Assembly (NCBI RefSeq): GCF_013322225.1
Contig: NZ_JAAMFB010000021.1
Coordinates: 1 to 43,761 of the forward strand
Length of the DNA: 43,761 nucleotides
From: Agrobacterium larrymoorei
GTDB lineage: Bacteria > Pseudomonadota > Alphaproteobacteria > Rhizobiales > Rhizobiaceae
Direction of reading: 5' to 3'
This document shows, in pieces, positions 1 through 8,673 of the stretch; the first letter of the stretch is position 1; every line of letters begins with the position of its first letter. The notes beneath the pieces were generated by a model, which was given only the letters and a program-made list of their open reading frames with translations, had not been told where the DNA came from and ran no database searches. The position numbers and the translations under genes are program-made.

Positions 1-98
1 GTTTTTGGGTTTTCAACCGAGGCGGATCGAGATTATGATAACAGTATCATGATACTGTTATCATAATCTCGATCCGCCTCGGTTGAAAACCCAAAAAC
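1..98. repeat. Perfect 98-bp palindrome; probable read-through hairpin telomere
   Basis: I paired every base by hand. Base 1 pairs with 98, 2 with 97 and so on to 49 with 50, with no mismatch and no spacer. The centre is TCATGA (47-52) inside the larger core AACAGTATCATGATACTGTT (40-59). A palindrome with no loop at the very first base of the window is what an assembly shows when sequencing passes round a covalently closed hairpin end. Agrobacterium biovar 1 linear chromosomes have such ends, made by the protelomerase TelA. My recollection, to be checked, is that TelA's cleavage core is TCATGA. On this reading the true end is at 49/50 and bases 1-49 duplicate the opposite strand. The alternative is an assembly or amplification inversion artefact. 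If the contig continues to the left of base 1, the palindrome could be longer than the 98 bp seen here. Confidence 0.8.
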
Positions 99-261
99 CA
101 CCTGCTTTCCTTCCGTTTTTCCATCCGCATACAGCCATTTCCCTCCATTTACAGCCGATTCCAAGCTTCCTAGCCGTTTTCCATCCAAAATTACACAAGC
201 TTATACAGACTATCCGCTCGTTCGATTGCAATTAATTTATATATTGACACACAAATTCGAC

Positions 262-289
262 CTGCAAATATATATTTTTATATATGCAG
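262..289. repeat. Imperfect A+T-rich inverted repeat in subtelomere
   Basis: CTGCA at 262-266 pairs with TGCAG at 285-289, and most of the intervening TA-rich bases also pair, with mismatches at 267/284, 273/278 and the centre. It could form a hairpin of about 11 bp. It sits about 165 bp inside the telomere palindrome in non-coding DNA. It could be a transcription stop, a protein site or chance in TA-rich sequence. No function can be assigned. Confidence 0.35.
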
Positions 290-817
290 CGCGGTGAATT
301 TAGCAATTTTATATCTTTACTATCTACCCTTCGATTCACCTCTTTCCTTCAACAAGACACACCAATTCATTCGCGCAACTCATCAAGCTCGCGTTATCAG
401 CCTTCATTGCTCATCCAACCATAAGATCAACGAGCCATTTCAACGGGGCGCTGAAAGCTACCTCGTAACTTTATATGTGTGGCACCTCTCAGCGCCCCCA
501 AACTATCAAACCTCAATTCCAGCCAGCATCCGGGCCCGTATGCTAAGCTGAAATCCAATCGTGCCCATATTCTACTTCTCTGCCTCTATCCGTATTCCAA
601 ACTCAGCTATGCTCGAAATGACTCGACGCGCAGTAAGAAGCCCATTCCGCCCATAGGGTCACCAACGGGTTATTCCGCCTGCACAGCAAGCATTTCATTT
701 ATCAAGCTCCACTCAGATGACTGAACCACCCAAACAAAACCCGCCGCCGCCTCACTTGGGATCTCCAACGAGTACCGCAACTTCAAAGACTATAAAGGAA
801 AAAACTCTCGCAGTAAA

Positions 818-848
818 TCATAAATAGGCTTAAATTCCTATTTTATGC
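818..848 (-). terminator. Possible end-of-operon hairpin, telomere side
   Basis: AAATAGG (822-828) and CCTATTT (837-843) form a perfect 7-bp inverted repeat with an 8-base loop, and the stem extends further outward with one bulge. It lies 60-90 bases beyond the stop of the last capsule gene in the direction of transcription. A T-run on the transcribed strand occurs only further downstream (about 800), so it is not a textbook intrinsic terminator. It could stop or protect the capsule transcript before it reaches the hairpin end. Confidence 0.3.
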
Positions 849-906
849 CTGGAAAAAGCAGAAAGGCAAAATGTGCTTTCGATTACGAAAAACGCACTTC
901 GTCAAG

Positions 907-3645
907 TTAAGAAGCAAGCTTAATGGGCGTTTCGCCCGCATCCTCAAAACCACGATCATCTTTTGAAACAGACAGAAATTGAACACCCATCCCCCGCTCG
1001 GACGAAAACTGATCAGGAACATTATCGAGATGCTTTATAGCTGCGAAAATTCGTGCGCAGTTCTCACCATCGCGATGAGGGAAGGTTTTTTCTCGCCTAA
1101 CCGCATATTTCTTATCACTCAATCCTGTGAGCGCCCTGCTCGTATGCTTCAGCAAATCATCATGAGTCGTGGCAACCGGACCAAAGCCGTCCGTTTCATA
1201 ATCAAAGTATCCAACTTTATAACCATGTCCATCACCGAAGAATTCATCTTTATCAAACTGATAATATATAACATCCCGGTCAATATAAGCAGCCTCAAAT
1301 GCAACTGAAGAATAATCAGTAATCATCACTTTTGACTGACCAAACAACGACTGAAGATCAATCGATTCATTCTGAGAGAGAACCTTAACGCCAGGAATAT
1401 TCTCGAAAAAAGATTTGTAGGCGTCGAACATGAAGTGCAAAACAAATACTATTTCGCAAGAATGCTTTTCGGCCATCTGGCGTAGCTTTTTACTCTTTAA
1501 ATATGCCTTCCATCGTAACGCATAATTGGACTTCGAAAACGATTCAAGCGGCTCCCTAACGCTCGTACCTGCAACGCTCTTCGCTAACAGAGAAGTCCGC
1601 CAAGTAGGCATAACCAAAATCGTTGACGGGTTATGAACCCGGCGGGCCAGCAAAGCATCATGACGAGCAAGACCTGTTAACTTTGTCTCTCTGGTACTGA
1701 GCTTGTAAGTCGACAGATCACCAGCAATGGAGTGGAACTCCCCTACTGTCGACGTAATCAACAACCGCGGCTGAACTGCATTTATTGCAGACGATACATC
1801 ATGTAAAATGATGCCATGCTGCAAAAATATGAATTTGCTCCGTATTAAGTCTTTATATTTACTTAGAGGTAAAGGAAGTCGAATATGCCGTCCAGAATGA
1901 GAAGATATAATGTACTTGCAATTTAAAACTGCAAGATGATGCCGCCACGAACCGAACTCCAATAATTTGAAGCCTTCATTCTCCAGCCGTAGCCAATCCG
2001 GAGAAGACTTTCGAAGTAAGAAGTAAATATTCGGCGCGTCGGATCGACCTTTCAAATATCGATAAAAGTGCTCTCCATTGTCATCAGCTCTATCCTCACG
2101 ATCTGCAATCAACCAAGCGTCATTAAAATACTCCCTTACCTGAGAGCGCTTAGCATGCCATTTCTTCACTCTAGATAGAAATTTCAACTTCGCCGTTATC
2201 TCGATATTGCATAAGACACCTATAGCTTTTTTTACAGGTACAACGTCATGACGCACGCCCTTAACGAAGACAGGTGCAAAGGAGCCGTCGACACATACAC
2301 GTGCAGAAGTTACACCTTCAACATGCACCCAAAAAATCGTTTCGTAAACGAAATCGTGGTCCAAAAATTTATGCGCTACAGTCTTGCGATGAAGAATATC
2401 TCCTTGGACACCATCAAGAAATACCGAAAACGTCGTATCTTTTAGTCTTGAAAAATAACGGAATCTCAAGCAACCAGAGTCTTGATCATATTCTTCAGAA
2501 TAAAAGTTATTAAAATCAGTACCACTAGATTTTAATAAACTACATATTCCTATTTTATGAAATGACCAAATACCTGCTAATTCGAAGCTAACGATATTGC
2601 TAACTGATATTGCAGAGAAAGCCTGCCTCAATAGTGTAAAGTAACGCTGTTTTTCGTGAGTAGATAGAAAACTTGTCGCGCTCGGATTATTTGTCACCCG
2701 TCGAAAATGCCACGAAAGATCATACAACACCATTCTCTGTATCCAGAACGGAGTTTCGCCTAATTTGCTTTTTGCGTAGTCAAGCAGACCGATCGATCCA
2801 TATCTGATCTGCTCATCGAACCGCTCTTTCTTCGTCCAAGCCGTGTCAATCGTTGAGGTCTGAGTTTCACGCTTTCGATAATAATAAATACCCTTGTCGG
2901 TGAAACACATGTCCATATCGCCTGACTCTAGAAGGTAACGCCCTACGAAGTGAGCGTCTTCAAAAGCAGGTCTTATTCGTGGGTCAAACTTCAGATGTCC
3001 GCGCTTAATTATATCGCGCCGGAAAAAAGCAGTGGCAGCAGATAGCTGCATATATTTACCTGGATTGGATATAGGCACAACGACCGTGCCCTCACGAAAC
3101 CTGTAAGTCAGCGTGTGGTTATCAATAACATTGCCACTCTTTTCATAATACATAAGCAACTTTGGCGCCAATAACGCCAAAGGTCTCCGCCGCCGGGTAC
3201 GTAAAAGCCTGTCTGCCGCTAAGAAATATCTCCTAGAAACAAAGTCATCAGGATCGATGAACGTAATCCACTCCCCTGTAGCATGACGGAGACCACGATT
3301 TCGCGCGGCAGCTTGCCCAGCGTTCCGTTGTCGCACAATTGTAATGTTTTCGGGATAGGCTTCTTTCCAACGGCAACAAATAGAATAGGAGTTATCAGTA
3401 GAACCGTCGTCGACGATAACGATGTGAATATTTGATCGGAAATCAATAACTTGCCGAGTTAGCGACACGAAATAGTCGTTTAGATACGGCCCCATATTAT
3501 ACACAGCAGATACTACGGTGAACTTATGATCGGCACTTAGGCTTTTTCTCCATGGAATTTTCTTACCACGAGCAACGATCGCGCCTTCGATCCTATCAAA
3601 CACCTTGTCTATTTTCTGTGACAGATAGTTACGAACCATTTTCAT
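907..3645 (-). CDS. GT2 glycosyltransferase / CDP-glycerol glycerophosphotransferase fusion
   Basis: This is a 912-residue two-domain enzyme. Residues about 40-290 form a GT-A family 2 glycosyltransferase, with the nucleotide-binding strand VIVDDGSTDNS near 77-87 and a DPDD metal-binding motif at 131-134. Residues about 530-860 resemble TagF-type CDP-glycerol:polyglycerophosphate glycerophosphotransferases, with FLQHGIILHD around 607-616 and ITDYSS around 775-780. The family adds glycerol- or ribitol-phosphate from CDP-alditols to a growing polymer at the cytoplasmic membrane face. The fusion suggests alternating addition of a sugar and a polyol phosphate to the capsule repeat unit (inference). 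No CDP-glycerol synthase gene is in the window. The gene is the last of the capsule run, is visibly A+T-richer than the export genes, and ends about 860 bp from the chromosome end. The start ATG is followed by a second in-frame ATG at codon 3. Confidence 0.85.
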   Translation of the reverse strand: MKMVRNYLSQKIDKVFDRIEGAIVARGKKIPWRKSLSADHKFTVVSAVYNMGPYLNDYFVSLTRQVIDFRSNIHIVIVDDGSTDNSYSICCRWKEAYPENITIVRQRNAGQAAARNRGLRHATGEWITFIDPDDFVSRRYFLAADRLLRTRRRRPLALLAPKLLMYYEKSGNVIDNHTLTYRFREGTVVVPISNPGKYMQLSAATAFFRRDIIKRGHLKFDPRIRPAFEDAHFVGRYLLESGDMDMCFTDKGIYYYRKRETQTSTIDTAWTKKERFDEQIRYGSIGLLDYAKSKLGETPFWIQRMVLYDLSWHFRRVTNNPSATSFLSTHEKQRYFTLLRQAFSAISVSNIVSFELAGIWSFHKIGICSLLKSSGTDFNNFYSEEYDQDSGCLRFRYFSRLKDTTFSVFLDGVQGDILHRKTVAHKFLDHDFVYETIFWVHVEGVTSARVCVDGSFAPVFVKGVRHDVVPVKKAIGVLCNIEITAKLKFLSRVKKWHAKRSQVREYFNDAWLIADREDRADDNGEHFYRYLKGRSDAPNIYFLLRKSSPDWLRLENEGFKLLEFGSWRHHLAVLNCKYIISSHSGRHIRLPLPLSKYKDLIRSKFIFLQHGIILHDVSSAINAVQPRLLITSTVGEFHSIAGDLSTYKLSTRETKLTGLARHDALLARRVHNPSTILVMPTWRTSLLAKSVAGTSVREPLESFSKSNYALRWKAYLKSKKLRQMAEKHSCEIVFVLHFMFDAYKSFFENIPGVKVLSQNESIDLQSLFGQSKVMITDYSSVAFEAAYIDRDVIYYQFDKDEFFGDGHGYKVGYFDYETDGFGPVATTHDDLLKHTSRALTGLSDKKYAVRREKTFPHRDGENCARIFAAIKHLDNVPDQFSSERGMGVQFLSVSKDDRGFEDAGETPIKLAS

Positions 3646-3692
3646 TAGCTAATCTCTATATCCAATAACCTTGAGCAATAATACCAAATCAA

Positions 3693-5039
3693 TTACTGCA
3701 ACAGATCACCTGTAACTCTCTCGGCGGGCGACCTAAATGGAAACCGGCGGCTAAGAAAACTTGACTTGAACTTACGAAACGAAACATCTCCTGCACTGCC
3801 CCCTCCATCGTTGATACAAAAAAACCGACTCTTCTTAAAGTCGCGCTTCTTAATGACCCGGTTGAAATTTGTAGACCTTATTACCATTGCATTCTCATAG
3901 AAAGGAATAGCTCGGCCTTTAGAGAAAGCGAAATGATGATATAAAAAAGAAGTGATCGAAAAATCCGTATGCGCTCGAAATTTTGCTTGTCGCGTAGTTT
4001 CCAGTTCATCCGGAAATAAATCCGTCAATTCATAATATAACGTCTTCAACAGCGCATGAGGCGTATGGCAGTGAAGTCTGGTGGGCCAGATACCGGTATA
4101 ATCCCTCAACAGAGCAGAAGCGTTCACAGCGGCAGACTGCCAGCCTTCAGCGTTTTCAAACGCTACTACATTCCGTAGATAGTGAGTTGTCCCTTCGGCC
4201 TCCATACGACTAAGGGATTGTCCGTAGGAAGTGAAAAAATCGGTAGGATTTACGGGAGCAGCCAGAAAAACGTCATCGTTAAAATACAGATAACGCTCTG
4301 AAAGCCCCGGAATCTCATGAAGGAAAGTTTCAATCGCGTGGGAGTTGAATAAAGGAAGATATTTTTCCGGTATCACCTCGTGATGCATTATCCAACGTAT
4401 GCGTTCTGACTCAATAAACCATTCTGGTGGAGCGCAATTCGTAAAGATAAAAACATTTCGCACCCAAGGAGCAAACGTGAACAACGAACGGATCGAATAA
4501 CGAAGTTCATCGTCCTGAGAAAACCTATCATTGTCTATCACAGCTTCTGCGGCAAATTGCTCAATCAATGTCTTCCAGCCAACGTCAGTTGAGCTAACCC
4601 AAGTGTATACGACGTCAATTGCACCACAATGCACATCAGAATAATGCAGGGACTTTGTTTCGAAATGCTCACATTGAAAAAGTAATTTCTTCATTGGCAC
4701 CTTCGAAGCTACCGCTTCCAGCAATTTACCTTTCTTTTTCCAAAGCGACACAGTAAATCGACTAACCAAATGGTCGTTTGAATCTACTATAGCTATTTCA
4801 ACAAGACCATTTCGACACGGTTTCCTTACAAACAACTTTGACACGGCGCCTGTGATATGTCGCCATCTGCTAGTCGATGTTAAAACATATACGCTCGACT
4901 GCATTCCTCTAGCACTAACGACAAGAGCGTCCAAAAAACTCCAAAAGGATTTCACATGTAGATCGATGAATGTCGGATTACCCGTAGCAGCGGAAGATAA
5001 TCCAAGATCATACTCTTTAAGCAAATCGTATGGGGTCAA
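3693..5039 (-). CDS. Stealth-family capsular sugar-phosphate transferase
   Basis: A 448-residue protein with Stealth-family conserved regions. CR1 is IDVVYTWV at about 141-148. CR2 runs about 176-260 with DDELRYSIRSL, LPLFNSHAIE and YLYFNDDVFL. CR3 has HTPHALLKTLYYEL near 325, and the CR4 region has YENAMVIRS near 395. Stealth proteins such as meningococcal SacB move hexose-1-phosphate from a nucleotide sugar onto a polysaccharide, making phosphodiester-linked capsules. The first about 135 residues lie upstream of CR1 and I do not recognise them. It lies 47 bp upstream of the fusion gene and is similarly A+T-rich. With the TagF-like neighbour it argues for a phosphate-containing capsule. The exact sugar cannot be read from sequence. 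Confidence 0.9.
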   Translation of the reverse strand: MTPYDLLKEYDLGLSSAATGNPTFIDLHVKSFWSFLDALVVSARGMQSSVYVLTSTSRWRHITGAVSKLFVRKPCRNGLVEIAIVDSNDHLVSRFTVSLWKKKGKLLEAVASKVPMKKLLFQCEHFETKSLHYSDVHCGAIDVVYTWVSSTDVGWKTLIEQFAAEAVIDNDRFSQDDELRYSIRSLFTFAPWVRNVFIFTNCAPPEWFIESERIRWIMHHEVIPEKYLPLFNSHAIETFLHEIPGLSERYLYFNDDVFLAAPVNPTDFFTSYGQSLSRMEAEGTTHYLRNVVAFENAEGWQSAAVNASALLRDYTGIWPTRLHCHTPHALLKTLYYELTDLFPDELETTRQAKFRAHTDFSITSFLYHHFAFSKGRAIPFYENAMVIRSTNFNRVIKKRDFKKSRFFCINDGGGSAGDVSFRKFKSSFLSRRFPFRSPAERVTGDLLQ

Positions 5040-5204
5040 TAAGATACTTCTTCGTCGATCAAGAAAGCTTTAACAAGCATTCCCTCAGTTATATCGCCCG
5101 ATGTGCGACTACAGATAGAAAGTCTTTGAGATTTTCCTTAACGAATTGTGGGATAAACTGCAATCAAAAACCTTTCAAACACACTCGAAATCTAGTTAAC
5201 AATC

Positions 5205-6068
5205 TCACTTGATGTCGCCGTTTTCAAAGTAAAATCTCCGACGACCTATTGATTTAACTCTAAAAATGGAGAAAAAACTCGAGTTTTCTCTAAACAAAGC
5301 TCTGTAAAGCGTTCTAAAAATCAATACTTCTGCGGACAACCCGAACTCAAATTTAATACGTTGATAGTAGTCTGAGTCTTCTCCTACCGTTGAATCCTTG
5401 AAAAACCCCACGCGGTCTAATACAATATCTCGTCTAAACATCATAGAAATAATACATTTCATAACTCGGCGGTCGCCAATTTCGAGACTTTCATCATATT
5501 CATTTGTACGCACATAATTACATAAGCAAAGATATTTGTCTTTTCCTGTCAGCAGAGCTTCCAGTTGAACCGCTATTCTATTTGGCTCACTAAAATCATC
5601 GCCGTCTTGAAAAGTGATAAAACTGCCACTAGCAGCTAGTAATCCCACATTTCTCGTAAGTCCCGTACCAAGTTGGCTCACGTTGCGGAAAGTCTTCACT
5701 CTTTTATCGAGACACGAAAGTTTTGTCAGAATCTCTGGCGTTGCATCATCACTTGCGTCATCGATGACAACTACCTCTATCGCAGCATAAGTTTGAGCCA
5801 GAAGCGACCTAATAGACCGCTCGAGTGTGAGGCCGTTATTTCTTGTTGCAACGATAATGCTTACAATAGGCTTGGCGTAGCCTTTGCTGACTTGCCTTTG
5901 GAGCTTAAAATCTGTCCACCGATTAAACGAGGTTAAGGGATCTGCAATGAAATCAGAGAGTTTCCCACAATGGTCTAGCCTGCGAAAGAGGCTAGCTAGC
6001 AAAGGACTTACTGTTTGCAAGTCTTTGGCCGGGAACCGCCTAAAGCTTTGAAACTTGCTGAGCAACAT
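5205..6068 (-). CDS. Family 2 glycosyltransferase
   Basis: A GT-A fold family 2 transferase. A VSIIVATRNN strand is followed by ORSL-like helix residues (SIRSLLAQTY), then VVVIDDASDDAT and a DGDDFSEPNR metal-binding segment. It probably adds one sugar of the capsule repeat unit in the cytoplasm. The frame stays open back to 6230, but that extension would overlap 128 bases of the conserved C-terminus of the KpsC-like gene and looks like a shadow of it. I therefore place the start at the ATG at 6066-6068, 35 bases after that gene's stop, with a weak GAGAG upstream. This gives 287 residues. The longer start at 6230 (341 residues) cannot be excluded. It is A+T-richer than the preceding export genes, marking the beginning of the variable segment. 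Confidence 0.85.
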   Translation of the reverse strand: MLLSKFQSFRRFPAKDLQTVSPLLASLFRRLDHCGKLSDFIADPLTSFNRWTDFKLQRQVSKGYAKPIVSIIVATRNNGLTLERSIRSLLAQTYAAIEVVVIDDASDDATPEILTKLSCLDKRVKTFRNVSQLGTGLTRNVGLLAASGSFITFQDGDDFSEPNRIAVQLEALLTGKDKYLCLCNYVRTNEYDESLEIGDRRVMKCIISMMFRRDIVLDRVGFFKDSTVGEDSDYYQRIKFEFGLSAEVLIFRTLYRALFRENSSFFSIFRVKSIGRRRFYFENGDIK

Positions 6069-6102
6069 AAACAGAACTCTCGGAATAACGTTAAGCGAAA
6101 TA

Positions 6103-7398
6103 TCAAGGATAGAGAATTTTCCCAACGGCCCTAAACCGCCAATCCGCAAGCTCCCTAAAATAAACAGCGGGATTCTGCCTATAAAGCTCCACATCCCGCT
6201 CATTCCCCACCTTCGCCACCACCCGCGCAACGATCGGCGTCAACAAATGACGCCAGCCGAGAAGGCCATAAGTGCCATAGGGCTTCCACTTTACGCGCCC
6301 GGCCAATGACAGGCGGGGCTTTGCCTGCGGGTCTGCCAGGCTGGCTATTGTCTGTTCGAACGAGCTGGCGGAGCCATCTGCGGGATTAAAATAAAGCGGA
6401 TAAAGGATATAGGCTGCGGCGAAAAGGGCTTCGACGCTGAGGGTTCGGCCCCGGCGCGGGGTTTGCTGTCTATCATCCGTCAGCCCCCAGCCAGCGTAAA
6501 AGGGCGCGCCTATGGTCGTGACCTTTTTTCCCCGCATGAGGGCTTCGAAGCCTGCCAGAGAGGTGATGGTGTAGACGTGATCTGCCGCATCCAGCGCATC
6601 TGGCAGAGAGGTTTTTTCCCGCATGATGGTGCAGAGGTGGGCGACATCATCCGGGTTTGAGAGTTCGCGGCGCATGCGGCTCAGCACATCCGGGTGGGGC
6701 TTGTAGGTTATATCGGCGTCCGGGTTTTCCGCTGCGGCTGTTCGCACCAGATCATTATTCGTGAAGGGGCGGTCGCAACCATACAGGATGGAAGCATCTT
6801 CTTCCACCTGGCCGATGACAAGCACCTGCTTTCGCTGCGTGCCGGGCTGGGCGGGTGTGGGTGCGGGACTGGCGAGGTTTCCGTTATATTTCGTGAGTCG
6901 CTGTTGCAGCACGGCATTCATGCCTTCTCTGGCGCGCTGCATGAGGGCTTCGTCTGCATCGAAATCATAAGTGGCGAGGAGGTCTTCCAGATCGCTTTTG
7001 CCACGACTATCGAAATAGGGGCGGTTTGCATCCTGCGTGAGGGAGAGCGGCACGGAGTAACCGGCGTGGGCATCCAGCGAGCGAATGAAGCCATCTTCCA
7101 TATGCCAGACATTAAGCCCTAGGCGCATGACGTGCTGTGCGACAAAATCTGGCAGGTTATTGCTCCAGACGAAGACCTGCGGCTTTTCGGCAGCTTCCAG
7201 CAGCGGCAGCACCTTCTTTTCAAAGATGCGCGGCGTGAGCTGGAAGGGAGCGAAGTGGAAGCGCTTTTGCGGGAAAAACTCTTGCAGGAAGGGGTGTTTC
7301 CACGCCTTCATGTGAAAAGCGACGACGGTGCCCGGCTGTGCCAGCGCCTGTGTGCGGGCGCTGAGCGTGTTGCGGGCGGAGTTCTGCGTTTCAGGCAT
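6103..7398 (-). CDS. KpsC/KpsS-like capsule polysaccharide (beta-Kdo) transferase
   Basis: A capsule-synthesis family (Capsule_synth) protein of 431 residues. Visible motifs are HMEDGFIRS near 100-108, an ITYKPHPDVL segment, ITSLAGFEALMRGKKV, and PFYAGWGLTDDRQQTPRRGR, all characteristic of KpsC-type domains. E. coli KpsC has two such catalytic domains that add alternating beta-Kdo linkages to lyso-phosphatidylglycerol; this protein has only one. It probably adds Kdo to the lipid terminus of the capsule or to the polymer (family knowledge plus inference). The frame opens with TTG directly after the kpsE stop, but the next codon is ATG (7396-7398), which I take as the start. Composition is G+C-rich, unlike the telomere-side genes. 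No Kdo synthesis gene is present in the window. Confidence 0.85.
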   Translation of the reverse strand: MPETQNSARNTLSARTQALAQPGTVVAFHMKAWKHPFLQEFFPQKRFHFAPFQLTPRIFEKKVLPLLEAAEKPQVFVWSNNLPDFVAQHVMRLGLNVWHMEDGFIRSLDAHAGYSVPLSLTQDANRPYFDSRGKSDLEDLLATYDFDADEALMQRAREGMNAVLQQRLTKYNGNLASPAPTPAQPGTQRKQVLVIGQVEEDASILYGCDRPFTNNDLVRTAAAENPDADITYKPHPDVLSRMRRELSNPDDVAHLCTIMREKTSLPDALDAADHVYTITSLAGFEALMRGKKVTTIGAPFYAGWGLTDDRQQTPRRGRTLSVEALFAAAYILYPLYFNPADGSASSFEQTIASLADPQAKPRLSLAGRVKWKPYGTYGLLGWRHLLTPIVARVVAKVGNERDVELYRQNPAVYFRELADWRFRAVGKILYP

Positions 7399-7401
7399 CA
7401 A

Positions 7402-8673
7402 TCAGTTTCGGTCGCGGATATTGTAATATGCCATGGTGGCCACACCCCAGGCGAAGAGGCAGGCGAGAAACACCAGCGCCACATTCATGGCGCGGGAGGG
7501 GTATTGCGCCAGTTCCGACTGTGTGGGCTGGATGAAGGTGGCGAGGTATCGCTGCTGGTTGTTGGCATCCATGCGGGCCTTTTCCAGACCGCCGAGGGCG
7601 GCGGTGTAGGCTTTTTCCGCGAATTCGCGCTCGGTCTCCAGCTTTTCGTAATTCAGGATGCGGGTGGCGACATCGCTGCTCTGCGCCTGACCTGCGGTGC
7701 CGCTGCCGAAGCGCTGGCGTTCTTCTTCCAGCTGCTTCTCTAGGCTGGTGATCTGCGTTGTGATGACGCGGATGCGAGGGGAATTCGTCGACATGCGGGT
7801 TTTTGCCGCCGTGAGTTCCGTCTTCAACTGTGTGAGCTGCTGTTCCAGCGAACCGACGAGCTGGGCGGCGAGCTTAGCCGCCTCGACCGGGTCTGCTTCC
7901 TGCGAGATATCGCGGAAGTTTCTGAGCGCCACGCGGGCGGCGGACAGCCTGCCTTCGGCCAGCGCCACCTCTTCCTGCGACGCCTTCAGCACGCCGTTGC
8001 GCGCTTCCAGCGACAGGTCGTTGATGAGGCGTTCGCTTTCCACGATGATGGCGGAGGCTATCGCCTGCGCGGTTTGCGGCTCGAACGCCTTGACGTGCAG
8101 GTTGAGGATGGAGGAGGTGTGGTCATAATTGACGCTGACCATATCCTTCCAGTATTCCAGCCGGTCCTCGATAGGCTGGCCGGGGGCAAGGGCGTAGAAG
8201 AAATCCGCACCACGGCGGGCGAAGGCCTGCTCCAGATCCACCACTTCCGATACGGCTTCGACCATGCGTTCGCTGCGGATATAATCCAGCAGCATATAGG
8301 AATCCGCGCCTGTGGTGTTGCCGCCGGTGCTTTGGGTGAACATGCCGAGCAGATCGCCAGTGGCCTTGCCATCGATGCTGCGCACCGCAAAGGCAGAGGA
8401 CGAGTGGTACTGATCCGCCGCGATGAAGGCCATGTAGACGCCCGCCAGCGCCGTGGGGACAGCAACGCAGAGCGCAAAGCCTGCGGCAATCACCATATGC
8501 CGCAGCTTCAGGCCGTGCAGCTTGCCCCGGACCGGCGTGGACTGGCGAACGCCTTCGCGCTCAGGCTTGATATCGAGCTTCAGGAGATTATCGAACACGG
8601 TAAGGTTGGCACGTTTGGCCGGAACCTTCGCCTCTTCCACCTTCTTGCCCGGGCCTTGCTGCTCGACGCTCAT
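7402..8673 (-). CDS. kpsE: Capsule export inner-membrane adaptor, KpsE/RkpR type
   Basis: A 423-residue polysaccharide co-polymerase of the KpsE class. There is a transmembrane segment at about 58-85, a long periplasmic portion with coiled-coil-like heptads about 230-330, and a second transmembrane segment in the last 29 residues. Both ends are thus in the cytoplasm, the standard topology. KpsE proteins span the periplasm and link the KpsMT exporter to the outer-membrane channel. The start ATG overlaps the kpsT stop by four bases (ATGA), showing translational coupling, and the next gene begins immediately after its stop. The rhizobial homologue in the rkp-3 region of Sinorhizobium is RkpR. 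Confidence 0.9.
   Translation of the reverse strand: MSVEQQGPGKKVEEAKVPAKRANLTVFDNLLKLDIKPEREGVRQSTPVRGKLHGLKLRHMVIAAGFALCVAVPTALAGVYMAFIAADQYHSSSAFAVRSIDGKATGDLLGMFTQSTGGNTTGADSYMLLDYIRSERMVEAVSEVVDLEQAFARRGADFFYALAPGQPIEDRLEYWKDMVSVNYDHTSSILNLHVKAFEPQTAQAIASAIIVESERLINDLSLEARNGVLKASQEEVALAEGRLSAARVALRNFRDISQEADPVEAAKLAAQLVGSLEQQLTQLKTELTAAKTRMSTNSPRIRVITTQITSLEKQLEEERQRFGSGTAGQAQSSDVATRILNYEKLETEREFAEKAYTAALGGLEKARMDANNQQRYLATFIQPTQSELAQYPSRAMNVALVFLACLFAWGVATMAYYNIRDRN

Larger units (their letters stand above)
99..906. other. Gene-free subtelomeric region
   Basis: No convincing gene is present. Open frames at 294-551 and 479-724 lack a recognisable domain and have a composition unlike coding DNA of the region. 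The plus strand from about 100 to 760 is rich in C, T and A and poor in G; for example bases 121-180 hold about 7 G against 23 C. This bias is consistent with the lagging-strand side of a fork running leftward into the chromosome end. A+T-rich runs occur at 225-285. Nothing resembling a tRNA, CRISPR or origin was seen. Confidence 0.6.

Noticed and set aside
294..724. Open frames of 81-85 codons in the subtelomere
   Set aside because: No domain, no ribosome site, and composition follows the local G-poor strand bias rather than codon structure.
6069..6230. N-terminal extension of the GT2 frame at 5205-6068
   Set aside because: It overlaps the conserved C-terminus of the KpsC-like protein in another frame, and its own sequence shows no GT2 feature.
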